Shown in pieces: positions 23,857-32,500 of a stretch of 64,000 bases of DNA. The notes under the pieces are model-generated. The model was not told the DNA's origin. It saw nothing but the letters and a program-made list of their open reading frames with translations, and ran no database searches. A program made the position numbers and the translations under genes. The stretch comes from Methylomonas montana (lineage in GTDB: Bacteria; Pseudomonadota; Gammaproteobacteria; Methylococcales; Methylomonadaceae): positions 1,922,001 through 1,986,000 of the forward strand of contig NZ_CP129884.1 of the NCBI RefSeq assembly GCF_030490285.1, read 5' to 3'. Numbering within the stretch: position 1 is the stretch's first letter; each line of letters starts with the position of its first letter.

Positions 23857-24345
23857 TTAAGGAATTGACGCCAATTTGGCTTTGCCGGTGGTCGACGGTT
23901 TTTTCTTGGCAGTTTTAGTCTCGATTTTGACTTGGGCCGTGCCGTCTTTTTTCATATCAAGCTTGTTTGCCGCAGCGCTGGAAAGGTCGATGGCTCTATC
24001 CTCTTTCGCTGCCGGGCCTCTGTCGTTGATGGTGACTTCGACTTTTTTGCCATTGTCCAGGTTGGTGACGGTGGCTTTGGTGCCCATCGGCAAACTAGGG
24101 TGGGCGGCGGTCAGCTTTTTTTGGTTGAAGGTCTCGCCGCTGGCGGTCTCCTGACCATGGAAGCCCGGCCCATACCATGAGGCCTCGCCGACTTCCTTGC
24201 GAGTGTTTGTGCTGGCAGCCTTTTCTTGCGCCGGTGCTTCTTGTCTGTTTTGCTCGGGCGAGCGATCCGAATCACAGCCGAAAACCGCCAGTAAAGTGGC
24301 CATCATAACGGCTAAAAAACCTAAATAACTTTGTTGTAGGATCAT
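23857..24345 (-). CDS. RlpA-family lipoprotein (double-psi beta-barrel)
   Basis: A 162-residue lipoprotein: signal ending LAVFGC (Cys about residue 24), a polar linker, and then the RlpA-like double-psi beta-barrel at about residues 52-130. Motifs are GEASWYGPGFHGQETASGETF, LPMGTKATVTNL and VTINDRGP, with the Asp of the RlpA catalytic region. The C-terminus is Lys-rich; there is no SPOR domain. RlpA of Pseudomonas is a lytic transglycosylase acting on denuded glycan; activity here is inferred. The copy N promoter lies so close that the leader is only about 22 nt and contains the AGGAG. Confidence 0.87.
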   Translation of the reverse strand: MILQQSYLGFLAVMMATLLAVFGCDSDRSPEQNRQEAPAQEKAASTNTRKEVGEASWYGPGFHGQETASGETFNQKKLTAAHPSLPMGTKATVTNLDNGKKVEVTINDRGPAAKEDRAIDLSSAAANKLDMKKDGTAQVKIETKTAKKKPSTTGKAKLASIP

Positions 24346-24373
24346 AGCGATTCTCCTGGCTGATTCCGTGTTA

Positions 24374-24416
24374 AAGATGCGCTGAATCCCTGTTCAGGTC
24401 TGTACGCTAGCGCACT
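24374..24416 (-). promoter_or_regulatory. Stress-regulon class II promoter, copy N
   Basis: Palindrome TGTACGCTAGCGCACT at 24401-24416, GAC suffix in gene direction, 18-nt spacer, -10 CATCTT at 24374-24379. It drives the RlpA-family gene at 24345. Confidence 0.75.
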
Positions 24417-24435
24417 AATCGCTAGTTGCCGCTAA

Positions 24436-24451
24436 TGTGCTCTGGCGTACA
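24436..24451 (+). promoter_or_regulatory. Stress-regulon palindrome, copy O
   Basis: TGTGCTCTGGCGTACA, identical to copy K. The suffix is GAAC and the hexamer at the usual distance (CACGAT) is poor; TAAACA lies five bases further. It faces the small gene at 24660. Confidence 0.6.
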
Positions 24452-24540
24452 GAACCACGCGCGCGAAGTGAGCACGATAAACAAATAAGACGATGCCGCC
24501 TGATTTCGATTTACGAGGCCTCGAGGCTTTTAGCAAATAC

Positions 24541-24636
24541 AGGAAAGGAGCGGAGATGAATACCCATGAATCACGAACAGCATCGCGCCGGTCGTCCTTT
24601 TAAGCCGGCGTTTAGCCGATAGGGGGCAAATCCCCT
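24541..24636 (+). other. Leader region with strong ribosome site and short frames
   Basis: AGGAAAGGAGCGGAG directly precedes ATG 24556, which opens a 15-codon frame to 24603. An overlapping 18-codon frame runs from ATG 24566 to 24622 (MNHEQHRAGRPFKPAFSR). A hairpin with arms AGGGG/CCCCT follows at about 24624-24636. It could be a leader peptide for the downstream small gene or a degraded gene start. Confidence 0.3.
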
Positions 24637-24659
24637 AGCCATTCGGTTCACGGGAATGG

Positions 24660-24875
24660 GTGGAAAATATCAAGCATGCATATTTGGCCTGGCCGAACAG
24701 CGATAGGAGAGACGATATTAGACGCGCGAAAGAAAGACGCCTGTCCGATCGGCGCCTGGCACGGCTATCCGAACAGCGCCGTTCCGCACAAAAATATTCC
24801 TGGATACTGCTTACCCAAGACGAAAGAAAGCTGATTGAAAGCTTGTATTCGGGTGAAGCCGAAAAGCAAGTTTAG
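24660..24875 (+). CDS. Small basic hypothetical protein
   Basis: A 71-residue frame from GTG 24660. The product is Arg-rich (SDRRDDIRRAKERRLSDRRLARLSEQRR), followed by YSWILLTQDERKLIESLY. It looks like a helical, nucleic-acid-binding or membrane-peripheral peptide. I do not recognise a family. It lies upstream of the YihY-family gene and downstream of copy O. The start is uncertain because no ATG is in frame. Confidence 0.55.
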   Translation: MENIKHAYLAWPNSDRRDDIRRAKERRLSDRRLARLSEQRRSAQKYSWILLTQDERKLIESLYSGEAEKQV

Positions 24876-24979
24876 CAGGTGGCTAATTTTATTATCCATA
24901 AATCCAGTATTTTCAACATATACTGTTGGTAGGGAACCTATTTTTAATTAGCTGTTATTTCGATCTTCCGGATCAAGCC

Positions 24980-26293
24980 ATGGGACATAAATTATTTAAT
25001 TTTATTCAAGAAGATATTTGGCTGTTACACGAGAACAAACTGCCGCTATTTCAAGAAAAAATAATCAAGGCCATAAAAATAACGCTGTTGTCTTTGCAGG
25101 GATTCCGCCGTGATCTGTGCCCGTTGCGAGCATCGGCGTTAACTTTGTATAGCGTATTATCGATAGTACCGGTTATTTCCATGTTATTCGGAATTTCCAA
25201 GGGTTTTGGGTTAGAAACCATGCTGGAGCAACAATTGCTGGAGCGCGCCCCAAATCAGGACTCTCTGATATTGCAGTTAATCGGTTTTGCCCAAAATCTG
25301 TTGGAAAATACCAAAGGCGAAGTGGTTGCCGGTATCGGTATTGTGGTGTTGTTTTGGACGGTTATCAGCTTGATCGGCAATATCGAAGAGTCGTTTAATT
25401 ACATCTGGAAAATCGCGCAAGGCCGTGCGCTGGGGCGAAAATTTAGCGATTATTTGTCGCTGATGTTGCTGGCGCCGGTGTTACTGATAGCTGCCAGCAG
25501 TATTACCGTATTTGTGGAAACGCAGATAACCTGGTTGATCACCGCGATAGAATTACCGGAATTCGGTACCTGGCTGGTGATTAAGGCGCTGAGTTTTTCG
25601 CCGGTATTGCTGATGACAGGCTTGTTTGCCTTTACCTTTATTTTTATGCCAAATCATAAAATAAACTACCGGGCCGGCATCGTCGCCGGGATGGTTACCG
25701 GGGTAAGCTACCATCTTTTGCAGTGGGCTTATTTAAGTTTACAGATTGGCGTATCCAGTTATAACGCCATTTACGGCAGTTTTGCCGCCTTACCTTTATT
25801 TGTGGTTTGGTTGCAAAGCTGTTGGATGATAGTGTTATTCGGTTGCGAGCTGGCTTTTTTTATCCAGAACTATCAAACCTACCGAAATAATAACCGATTT
25901 TCAAATTTAAGTTTTTATCTGAAAAAAGTCATTGCATTACAAATCATGCATTTGATTGCTAAAAACTTTAGTCGATTGAATACGCCTTTAAGCGCTGTGG
26001 AAATTGCCGAGAAATTGGCGATACCCATCGAGATTATCCAGGATGTCTTATTGAAATTAATCGCCAGCCAGCTTATTGTCGAGTTGAAAGATCAATATAA
26101 TTTCTATGAAGTGTATTTGCCGGCAATGGATATCAATATATTGACGATTAGTTTTGTGCTTAATGCGCTTGAGCAGTGCGGGCAAAATCAATTGCCGGAT
26201 AGCCATCAAGAACCGTTGATAATCGCTGCGGTCGATAATTTTACAAAAAACCGGGAAGCTTCCGAACACAACTGTTTGTTAAAGGACATATAG
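24980..26293 (+). CDS. YihY/BrkB-family membrane protein
   Basis: A 437-residue protein from ATG 24980 (MGHKLFNFIQED); a TTG at 24926 is a possible longer start. It has six membrane segments of the YihY/UPF0761 family with the motifs FRRDLCPLRASALTLYSVLSIVPV, ESFNYIWKI, NHKINYRAGIVAG and SSYNAIYGSFAALPLFVVWLQ. The last 120 or so residues form a winged-helix-like domain (AVEIAEKLAIPIEIIQDVLLKLI). Despite the old name tRNA-processing RNase BN, this family is an inner-membrane protein of unresolved function. It is convergent with the PAS gene five bases away. Confidence 0.87.
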   Translation: MGHKLFNFIQEDIWLLHENKLPLFQEKIIKAIKITLLSLQGFRRDLCPLRASALTLYSVLSIVPVISMLFGISKGFGLETMLEQQLLERAPNQDSLILQLIGFAQNLLENTKGEVVAGIGIVVLFWTVISLIGNIEESFNYIWKIAQGRALGRKFSDYLSLMLLAPVLLIAASSITVFVETQITWLITAIELPEFGTWLVIKALSFSPVLLMTGLFAFTFIFMPNHKINYRAGIVAGMVTGVSYHLLQWAYLSLQIGVSSYNAIYGSFAALPLFVVWLQSCWMIVLFGCELAFFIQNYQTYRNNNRFSNLSFYLKKVIALQIMHLIAKNFSRLNTPLSAVEIAEKLAIPIEIIQDVLLKLIASQLIVELKDQYNFYEVYLPAMDINILTISFVLNALEQCGQNQLPDSHQEPLIIAAVDNFTKNREASEHNCLLKDI

Positions 26294-26297
26294 ACTT

Positions 26298-26849
26298 TCA
26301 GGATTGCTTAATCTCGATCAGGGATACCAACAGCTTAGGCGGCGTATCGGTATGCTTTTGGCGTCGGCAGTCGAGATGGGCATGAAAATGCGATCCGTCG
26401 GGGCGAGTCATCTCTAAATCGAACGATAGGCTTTCGGTATTGGCTGCATCCATCATCTGCCGGAATTGCCGATACCAGTCGTCGCGGTGTTCGGCCGCGA
26501 CCAGTTTCGAGAACCGAAACTTGATCGTTTGATCGCGAACCACGCCCAACAGTGCGGCACCAGTCAAATTGATTTCGTCGATTCGATCTTCGGCATCGAT
26601 GACGAGGTAGCCGACCGGGCCAAACTCAAAGAAATCCCAATAGCGGTCCCGCGCTTCCGCCAATGAGCTATGGGTTCTTTGTAACTCCTCGTTCTGCATC
26701 TCCAGTTCGATTTTGTGTACCAGCAGTTCGTGCAGCAGCATTTCGGCAGGTTGGGTATTTATTGCCTCGGGCGATAAACTGGACACCATCGCTTCGGCTT
26801 TTTTTCTCAGTGATTTGCGCCGCTCGATTCCATCCCATTTTTGCTTCAT
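26298..26849 (-). CDS. Stand-alone PAS-domain protein
   Basis: A 183-residue protein. Residues 1-70 are helical with a basic start (MKQKWDGIERRKSLRKKAEA) and a coiled-coil stretch (LLVHKIELEMQNEELQRTH). Residues of about 70-180 form one PAS domain (RYWDFFEFGPVGYLVIDAEDRIDEINLTGAALLG). No kinase, GGDEF, EAL or HTH output domain follows, so it may be a partner for a separate sensor. The helix-PAS head resembles the N-termini of hybrid histidine kinases and may be a detached module. No membrane segment. Confidence 0.8.
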   Translation of the reverse strand: MKQKWDGIERRKSLRKKAEAMVSSLSPEAINTQPAEMLLHELLVHKIELEMQNEELQRTHSSLAEARDRYWDFFEFGPVGYLVIDAEDRIDEINLTGAALLGVVRDQTIKFRFSKLVAAEHRDDWYRQFRQMMDAANTESLSFDLEMTRPDGSHFHAHLDCRRQKHTDTPPKLLVSLIEIKQS

Positions 26850-26930
26850 ACCGCAGTGTCTCCAGGTCGATGTGCCGACCGTTTATGTTGTCATTAACGC
26901 GGCGCCAATCAGCCCGCCATGTCGGGCCTA

Positions 26931-26973
26931 TGTACGCTAACGAACTGTGTTGCATCGCACAAAGGCGTCTAAT
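26931..26973 (+). promoter_or_regulatory. Stress-regulon class II promoter, copy P
   Basis: Palindrome TGTACGCTAACGAACT at 26931-26946, suffix GTG, 18-nt spacer, -10 TCTAAT at 26968-26973. The geometry fits the lipoprotein/OmpA operon starting at 27134. A second, overlapping imperfect dyad TGTGTTGCATCGCACA is at 26946-26961. Confidence 0.68.
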
Positions 26974-27133
26974 CAATCTCGACGCTTTCCTAGCCCAATT
27001 CTCTGCTAATCCTACCATCCGTTTTAGGGCAGAGCCTGAAAATTTACAGGGTCGATCCTAATCGATCGCAAGGGCATAGACGGGAAGGCCAGGTAGCAAT
27101 GCTATTCGATGTTTAACTCACAGGACAAAAATC

Positions 27134-27520
27134 ATGACAACCATTAAATACCCCGGAACGTCTCGGACGATATACGGCATCGGCTTGGCTGCGGCGGTGT
27201 TTGTCGCTGGCTGCGCCAGCATTCCGGCGCCTACCGAACAAATGGCCGTTTCCAAGGCCGCAGTGAACAGTGCCAGCAGCGCCGGCGGCAACGAGTATGC
27301 GCCGATACCGCTGAAAGCCGCCATGCAGAAAATGGAGGCCGCCGAGCGGGCGATGACCCAGGAAAATTATCTGCAAGCCAGGCAATTAGCCGAACAAGCC
27401 CAGGTCGACGCCCAACTTGCCGCCGCGACGGCGCGTTCCGCCAAAGCACAGAAAGCGGCGCGCGAGTTGCAGGAAAGCAATCGCGTGCTGCGCGAAGAAA
27501 TCGACCGTAAAGCCCAATAA
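27134..27520 (+). CDS. DUF4398 lipoprotein
   Basis: A 128-residue lipoprotein with lipobox VAGC (Cys about residue 27) and then a helical DUF4398 domain (AAMQKMEAAERAMTQENYLQARQLAEQAQVDAQ), which resembles a tetratricopeptide-like hairpin, and a final coiled coil. AGGAC lies seven bases before ATG 27134. It is followed 18 bases later by an OmpA-family lipoprotein with a similar helical region; the two are probably periplasmic partners in one operon. Confidence 0.87.
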   Translation: MTTIKYPGTSRTIYGIGLAAAVFVAGCASIPAPTEQMAVSKAAVNSASSAGGNEYAPIPLKAAMQKMEAAERAMTQENYLQARQLAEQAQVDAQLAAATARSAKAQKAARELQESNRVLREEIDRKAQ

Positions 27521-27538
27521 TTTTTAATGGAGTTCATT

Positions 27539-28423
27539 ATGCAAACCTATCGAGTTTTACCGCTAACACTGATCGCTGCCGCCATCATTTCCGGCTGCAG
27601 TTCAGTGCCCAATGCATCGTTGATCGATGCACATAACACCTTCAACAACGCTCGCATCAATTCCGAAGTGGGCACGCTGGCGGAACTGGAAATGAAGCAG
27701 GCCGACGATACCTTGAAAAAAGCCGACCGTGCCTACGCCGAAGACGATGAGGACGAATCCGTTACCCATCTAGCTTATATAGCGACTCAGCAAGTCGCCA
27801 TCGCACAGGCAACCGCCAAGCGCAAAACTGCCGAAACCGCCGTGAATAGCGCGGAAGGCAAACGCAACCAAGTACGTCTCGACGCCAGAACGGCGGAAGC
27901 CGACGCGGCAAATCGGCAAGCAGAGCTTAGTCAACAAACCGTGGATCGCCAAGCGACCGAACTAGTGCGGGCCGGCATCAATAGCGAACGCGACGAAGCC
28001 CTGATTGCCCAACAGAACATCTTGATCAACGAATTGAATGCGAAAAAAACCGCGCGCGGTCTGGTGATCACATTGGGCGACGTGTTGTTCCGAACCAATA
28101 AGGCCCAATTGCAATCTGGCGGCCTGCGCAACATCGATAAGTTGGGCGAATTTCTGATGCAATATCCGGACTACAAGGTATTGGTCGAAGGTTATACCGA
28201 CAGCCGGGGCAGCGACGAACTGAACCAGGAATTATCCGATCGCCGCGCCTATGCGGTGCGTACGGCTTTGGTCGATGGTGGCGTGAACAGCGACCGGATC
28301 AGAACTCGTGGTTACGGCGAGGAGTATCCGGTAGCCGACAACGATACGGCGGCTAGTCGACAATTGAATCGCCGGGTGGAAATCATCCTGTCCGACGAAA
28401 AGGGCAATATCGCAACGCGCTAG
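27539..28423 (+). CDS. OmpA-family lipoprotein with DUF4398 region
   Basis: A 294-residue lipoprotein: lipobox ISGC (Cys about residue 20), a long helical/DUF4398 region (residues of about 25-170) rich in Ala and Glu, and a C-terminal OmpA-like peptidoglycan-binding domain. Diagnostic motifs are FRTNKAQLQSGG, VLVEGYTDSRGSDELNQELSDRRA and RTRGYGEEYPVADN, ending LNRRVEIIL. GGAG sits six bases before ATG 27539. It should link the outer membrane to the cell wall. It forms an operon with the DUF4398 gene before it. Confidence 0.92.
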   Translation: MQTYRVLPLTLIAAAIISGCSSVPNASLIDAHNTFNNARINSEVGTLAELEMKQADDTLKKADRAYAEDDEDESVTHLAYIATQQVAIAQATAKRKTAETAVNSAEGKRNQVRLDARTAEADAANRQAELSQQTVDRQATELVRAGINSERDEALIAQQNILINELNAKKTARGLVITLGDVLFRTNKAQLQSGGLRNIDKLGEFLMQYPDYKVLVEGYTDSRGSDELNQELSDRRAYAVRTALVDGGVNSDRIRTRGYGEEYPVADNDTAASRQLNRRVEIILSDEKGNIATR

Positions 28424-28468
28424 CATGATTCGCAATTTGACGATTTGAACGCTGAACCTTAAAACAGG

Positions 28469-28492
28469 CGGGGCTTAAGTTAGTCCCGTTTT
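28469..28492 (+). terminator. Probable intrinsic terminator
   Basis: CGGGGC (28469-28474) pairs with GTCCCG (28483-28488), including one G-T pair, followed by TTTT. It lies 45 bases after the OmpA-family gene. Confidence 0.5.
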
Positions 28493-28516
28493 GCCAAGCA
28501 CCCAGGAGCAACGAGT

Positions 28517-28930
28517 ATGAAACGAAGACATTTAGCGCATATTTTGCCGTGGATTCTATACAGCTTTTCAGCCATCGCCGATTCTTCCATGATTAAGCAA
28601 CAGAGCCAAGGCGATGTGACTTTTATCAGCGGCGGCATAGGCGGCGATGAACGCGACGCTCTGCAAGCAGTGCGCGCCGATTACAATTTGGCATTGCTGT
28701 TTTCGATGCAAGGCACCGGCGAGTATTTCAGCGATGTGACCGTCAGCATTAGCGACGCAAAACGCCAGAGCGTGCTGGATACCGTATCCGACGGTCCCAT
28801 GTTATTTGCCAAACTCAAGCCCGGCCGTTATCGGGTTAGTGCCGATCATGAAGGCCAAGTGATTAACAAAAACGTAACGGTTGACCGCAAACACCGCTCG
28901 GCGCTGTCGTTTACTTGGTCTGGCCAATAA
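28517..28930 (+). CDS. Exported protein with carboxypeptidase regulatory-like fold
   Basis: A 137-residue protein with a signal peptide (about residues 1-21, ending AIA). The C-terminal half (about residues 75-130, DVTVSISDAKRQSVLDTVSDGPMLFAKLKPGRYRVSADHEGQ) fits the small beta-sandwich of carboxypeptidase regulatory-like domains. AGGAG precedes ATG 28517. A conserved GGIGGDERDA stretch lies before it. Function unknown, probably periplasmic. It is separated from the preceding gene by a probable terminator. Confidence 0.75.
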   Translation: MKRRHLAHILPWILYSFSAIADSSMIKQQSQGDVTFISGGIGGDERDALQAVRADYNLALLFSMQGTGEYFSDVTVSISDAKRQSVLDTVSDGPMLFAKLKPGRYRVSADHEGQVINKNVTVDRKHRSALSFTWSGQ

Positions 28931-28941
28931 GCTTAACGGTA

Positions 28942-28957
28942 TGTTCGTCAACGTACC
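28942..28957 (+). promoter_or_regulatory. Stress-regulon palindrome, copy Q (degenerate)
   Basis: TGTTCGTCAACGTACC with suffix GGC. No good hexamer at the standard distance; TACACT starts three bases early at 28976. It lies 70 bases upstream of copy R and may be a decaying or auxiliary site. Confidence 0.5.
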
Positions 28958-29011
28958 GGCGCCGCCGACCGTCGCTACACTGCCGAAGTTGACGGTTAAA
29001 GCCGGTAAGTG

Positions 29012-29054
29012 TGTACGATAGCGTACAGACTACGTGGCCTCGTGTCGCTAAGCT
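29012..29054 (+). promoter_or_regulatory. Stress-regulon class II promoter, copy R
   Basis: Palindrome TGTACGATAGCGTACA at 29012-29027 (one mismatch from perfect), GAC suffix, 18-nt spacer, -10 TAAGCT at 29049-29054. The predicted start near 29061 leaves a 23-nt leader containing GAGGAG before ATG 29084. Confidence 0.9.
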
Positions 29055-29083
29055 GTGATCTCAACTAGTCGAGGAGAATAATA

Positions 29084-29215
29084 ATGAACCTGGCAATCGA
29101 ACCCTTATTGGCGCTGGTGATCGGCATCTTGATTTTAATAGTGCCCCGATTTTTAAATTATTTCGTGGCGGTGTATTTGATTGTCGTCGGGGTATTGGGG
29201 TTGATACACCGTTAA
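29084..29215 (+). CDS. DUF3096 small membrane protein
   Basis: A 43-residue protein, MNLAIEPLLALVIGILILI and onward, almost wholly two membrane segments around PRFLNYFVAVYL. This matches the DUF3096 family. GAGGAGAATA lies before the ATG. Function unknown; such proteins are found with DUF3309 and other short membrane proteins in stress-gene regions. It is directly under copy R. Confidence 0.85.
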   Translation: MNLAIEPLLALVIGILILIVPRFLNYFVAVYLIVVGVLGLIHR

Positions 29216-29284
29216 GAGGCATGACCAATCCAAGCTGTTCATAACCTTTCAAAGCAACGTCCTCATTCCATCAGGAGAACTACC

Positions 29285-29443
29285 ATGTCACTTAGCACAC
29301 TTATTCTTATCATACTGATCCTTATGCTACTGGGCGTAATCCCGGTTTGGCCGCATAGCCGTTCTTGGGGTTATGGACCCAGCGGCGGCTTAGGGTTGGT
29401 ATTGGTCATCATTCTGATTCTATTAGTACTCGGCAAAATCTAG
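29285..29443 (+). CDS. DUF3309 small membrane protein
   Basis: A 52-residue protein with two hydrophobic segments around the family signature PVWPHSRSWGYGPSGG. AGGAG precedes the ATG at 29285. It lies 69 bases after the DUF3096 gene and 142 bases before the glucan synthase gene, so all three may share the copy R promoter. Confidence 0.87.
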   Translation: MSLSTLILIILILMLLGVIPVWPHSRSWGYGPSGGLGLVLVIILILLVLGKI

Positions 29444-29585
29444 TTACACCTCGCCCAAGAAACGTTGGGTTCGATTCGGTTCGGCCCAACCTCTCTTTTT
29501 GTCACACCCCGCCTCCTTGCGAGGACTTATTCAACGTTGCCGACACGCGATGCGCGACAACGCTCAAGATTCGGAGCATTAATCC

Positions 29586-32500
29586 ATGGCCAAACGGCGA
29601 GAACAAAGGCGGCATGTCAGAAGCGAGCATCCCGGCGGCGAGGAAGCACCGATTCGTTTTGAATTGTTCAACACGGAACGGCTGGAACAGCACGCGGTCA
29701 GTCTGGCGCAAGCGCAAAAAATCACCACGCTGAAGAAAGGCCGCAAACTGATTCCACGGGTGCGAGAGAATGCCCAGGTATTGTTGGAAGCTTATAAATC
29801 CGTGGCCAAGGCGGTAAAAGAGCAACACGCCATCACTCCGGCTGCGGAATGGCTGCTGGATAATTTTCATGTCATCGAAGAGCAGGTTAGCGATATTCAT
29901 GTCGATCTGCCGGAAAGCTATTCGCGGGAGTTGCCGAAACTCGCCGAAGGCGTGTTGGCTGGTTATCCGCGTGTCTATGGTATCGCCTGGGCCTTGGTGG
30001 CTCATACCGATAGCCGCTTCGCGCCGGACTTGCTGACCTTGTTCGTGAAAGCCTATCAAAACGTCGATCCGCTGACCCTGGGCGAACTGTGGGCTATCCC
30101 GATTACTTTGCGGGTGTTGCTGGTCGAAAATCTGCGCCGTTTGGCTGTTAGCATCATGCGCTCACAAAACGGCCGGCGCTTGGCAGATCAGTTTGTGGAT
30201 CGCGTCGAACAAATCGTGGCGCGCAGTGATAGCCCGGAGCTGACCATTCCGGCCGGTGTGTTGCCGGCAGAGCCGTTGCGGCAAGCCTATGCCGTGCAAA
30301 TTTTACAGCGTTCGCACGATCCGCATCCGGCGGTTGCGCTGTCCTTGGAATTCCTGAACGACTGGCTCGGCGAGCAAGGCCTCAGCCTGGACGACATAGT
30401 GCACCGGGAACATGCCGCGCAAATCGCCGACAATATGACGGTGCGCAATATCATCACCAGCATGCGCGCTATCTCTGCTTTCGATTGGCCGCAATTTGTC
30501 GAGGATGTCAGCCTGGTGGATGCCTGTCTGCGCGCGCATGACGGTTACTTGGCCATGGATTTTCTAACCCGCGACCGTTACCGGCATGCGATTGAAGAGC
30601 TGGCCAAACGCTCCCCGGTCTCGGAAGTCGAGATCGCTCGGCGGGCGATAGTCGAGGTACAGATCGCCATCGATCAAGATAGTGGCGATGAACGGCAAAT
30701 GGAGCCAGGATACTACCTGATCGGCGCCGGCCGTTATGCCTTCGAAGCAAAAGTGGCTTATCGGCCGACCTTCAAACAACGGCTGTTGCGCACTTATGTC
30801 AGTCACGCCGGATTGGCTTATGTCGGCAGCGTGGGGCTCTTAACGTTGCTGTTGCTGACCTTGCCTTTGAGCATATCCAGTGTCGCCGGGCTGAACGGCT
30901 TTCAGTTGTGCCTGCTAGCTTTGGTTTTGGTGTTTCCGGCATCGGATATCGCCGTTGGCCTGATGAATCATTTCATCGTGGCCGGTTTGCCGCCCAATCA
31001 TTTACCGCGCCTGGAACTGAAAGAAGGCGTGCCGGAAGCGTTGAGCACATTTGTGGTGGTGCCGACCATGTTCGTCAGCGAAGCCGGGGTACGCCAACAA
31101 ATCGCACAAATGGAAATCCGCTATCTGGCTAATCCTGACGGCGCGGTGCGCTTTGCATTGTTGTCGGATTGGGCGGATGCCGAGCAGGAAACCCAAGCCA
31201 ACGATGACGACCTATTGAGTGTTGCCGTAAGCGCGGTTAACGCGTTGAACGCCAAGTACGACCAGCAGCGTTTTTTTGTGTTTCATCGCAAACGCTTATG
31301 GAACGCCAGCGAAGGCAAATGGATGGGTTGGGAACGTAAGCGCGGCAAGTTGCAGGAATTCAATCGCCTGCTGCGCGGTGCTACCGATACTTCGTTTTTG
31401 CCGATTGCCGGTCAGCCGGCCGCCGCGCCAGCAGGCGTCTGTTATGTAATCACACTGGATGCCGATACTAAGCTGCCGATGGGTGTGGTGGCGCAACTGG
31501 TCGGAGTGGCAGCGCATCCACTCAATAAGCCGGTCTTCGATGCCGACAGCCAAACCATTGTGGATGGCTACGGCATCTTGCAGCCCAGAGTCACGCCGAC
31601 GCTGCCGCAACGCCAGGAACGTTCGATGTTCCATCAAATTTTTGCGGGCGCCTCCGGCACCGATGCCTATTCCAGCTCGGTATCCGAGCTTTATCAGGAT
31701 CTGTTCGGGTTGGGCACCTATAGCGGCAAGGGCTTGTATCATGTCGACAGTTTCGAGGCCGCGTTGGCTGGGCGGGTGCCCGACAATACCCAGCTCAGTC
31801 ACGATTTATTCGAGAGCGTCTATGTACGTTGTGGTCTGGTCAGCGATATCGAGTTTTTCGAGGAGTTTCCGTCGCACACTGAAGTCGCCGCCTCGCGCGG
31901 ACACCGTTGGGCGCGTGGCGATTGGCAGTTGATACCCTGGATTTTCGGCGCGCTCGGCAAAGGCATGCCGATGATAGGCCGCTGGAAGATGCTGGATAAT
32001 CTGCGCCGCTCGCTGTCGGCGCCGGCGGCGTTTTCCGCATTGGTAGCAAGCTGGGCCATGCCGCATGCGCCGTTGATAACTCTGATAGGTTTCGTGTTGA
32101 CGGCTTTGGCTTTTCCGGCCATTTTAGCCGTCACTGCTGGATTTACCGCGCCCCGGCGCGGCATTTCCTTTGCAACGCATGTGCGCGGTGTGCTGGAGAA
32201 CGTGGCTTGGGCGCTATGTAATAGTCTGGTGGCGCTGACGCTGTTGGCGCAACAAGCCTGGTTGATGACTGACGCCATCGTCACCACCTTGGTGCGGCTG
32301 TTCATCACCCGCCGCAAACTGCTGAAGTGGGTAACGGCTTTGCAGGCCAAAGCCGGCGCAGGGCATGCCTTGAAGAATTTGATCCGCCCGCTCAGTCATT
32401 CGTCCTCGGTGGTATTTGGCGCTGGCGCGCTGGTAGTGCTGTTCAACCCGAACGCGATTGTGGCGGCCGCGCCGTTTTTAGTGTTGTGGTGGCTGGCGCC

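Noticed and set aside
24556..24660. A riboswitch upstream of the small basic protein and YihY genes
   Set aside because: The hairpins are short and I could not match the core of any known riboswitch class.
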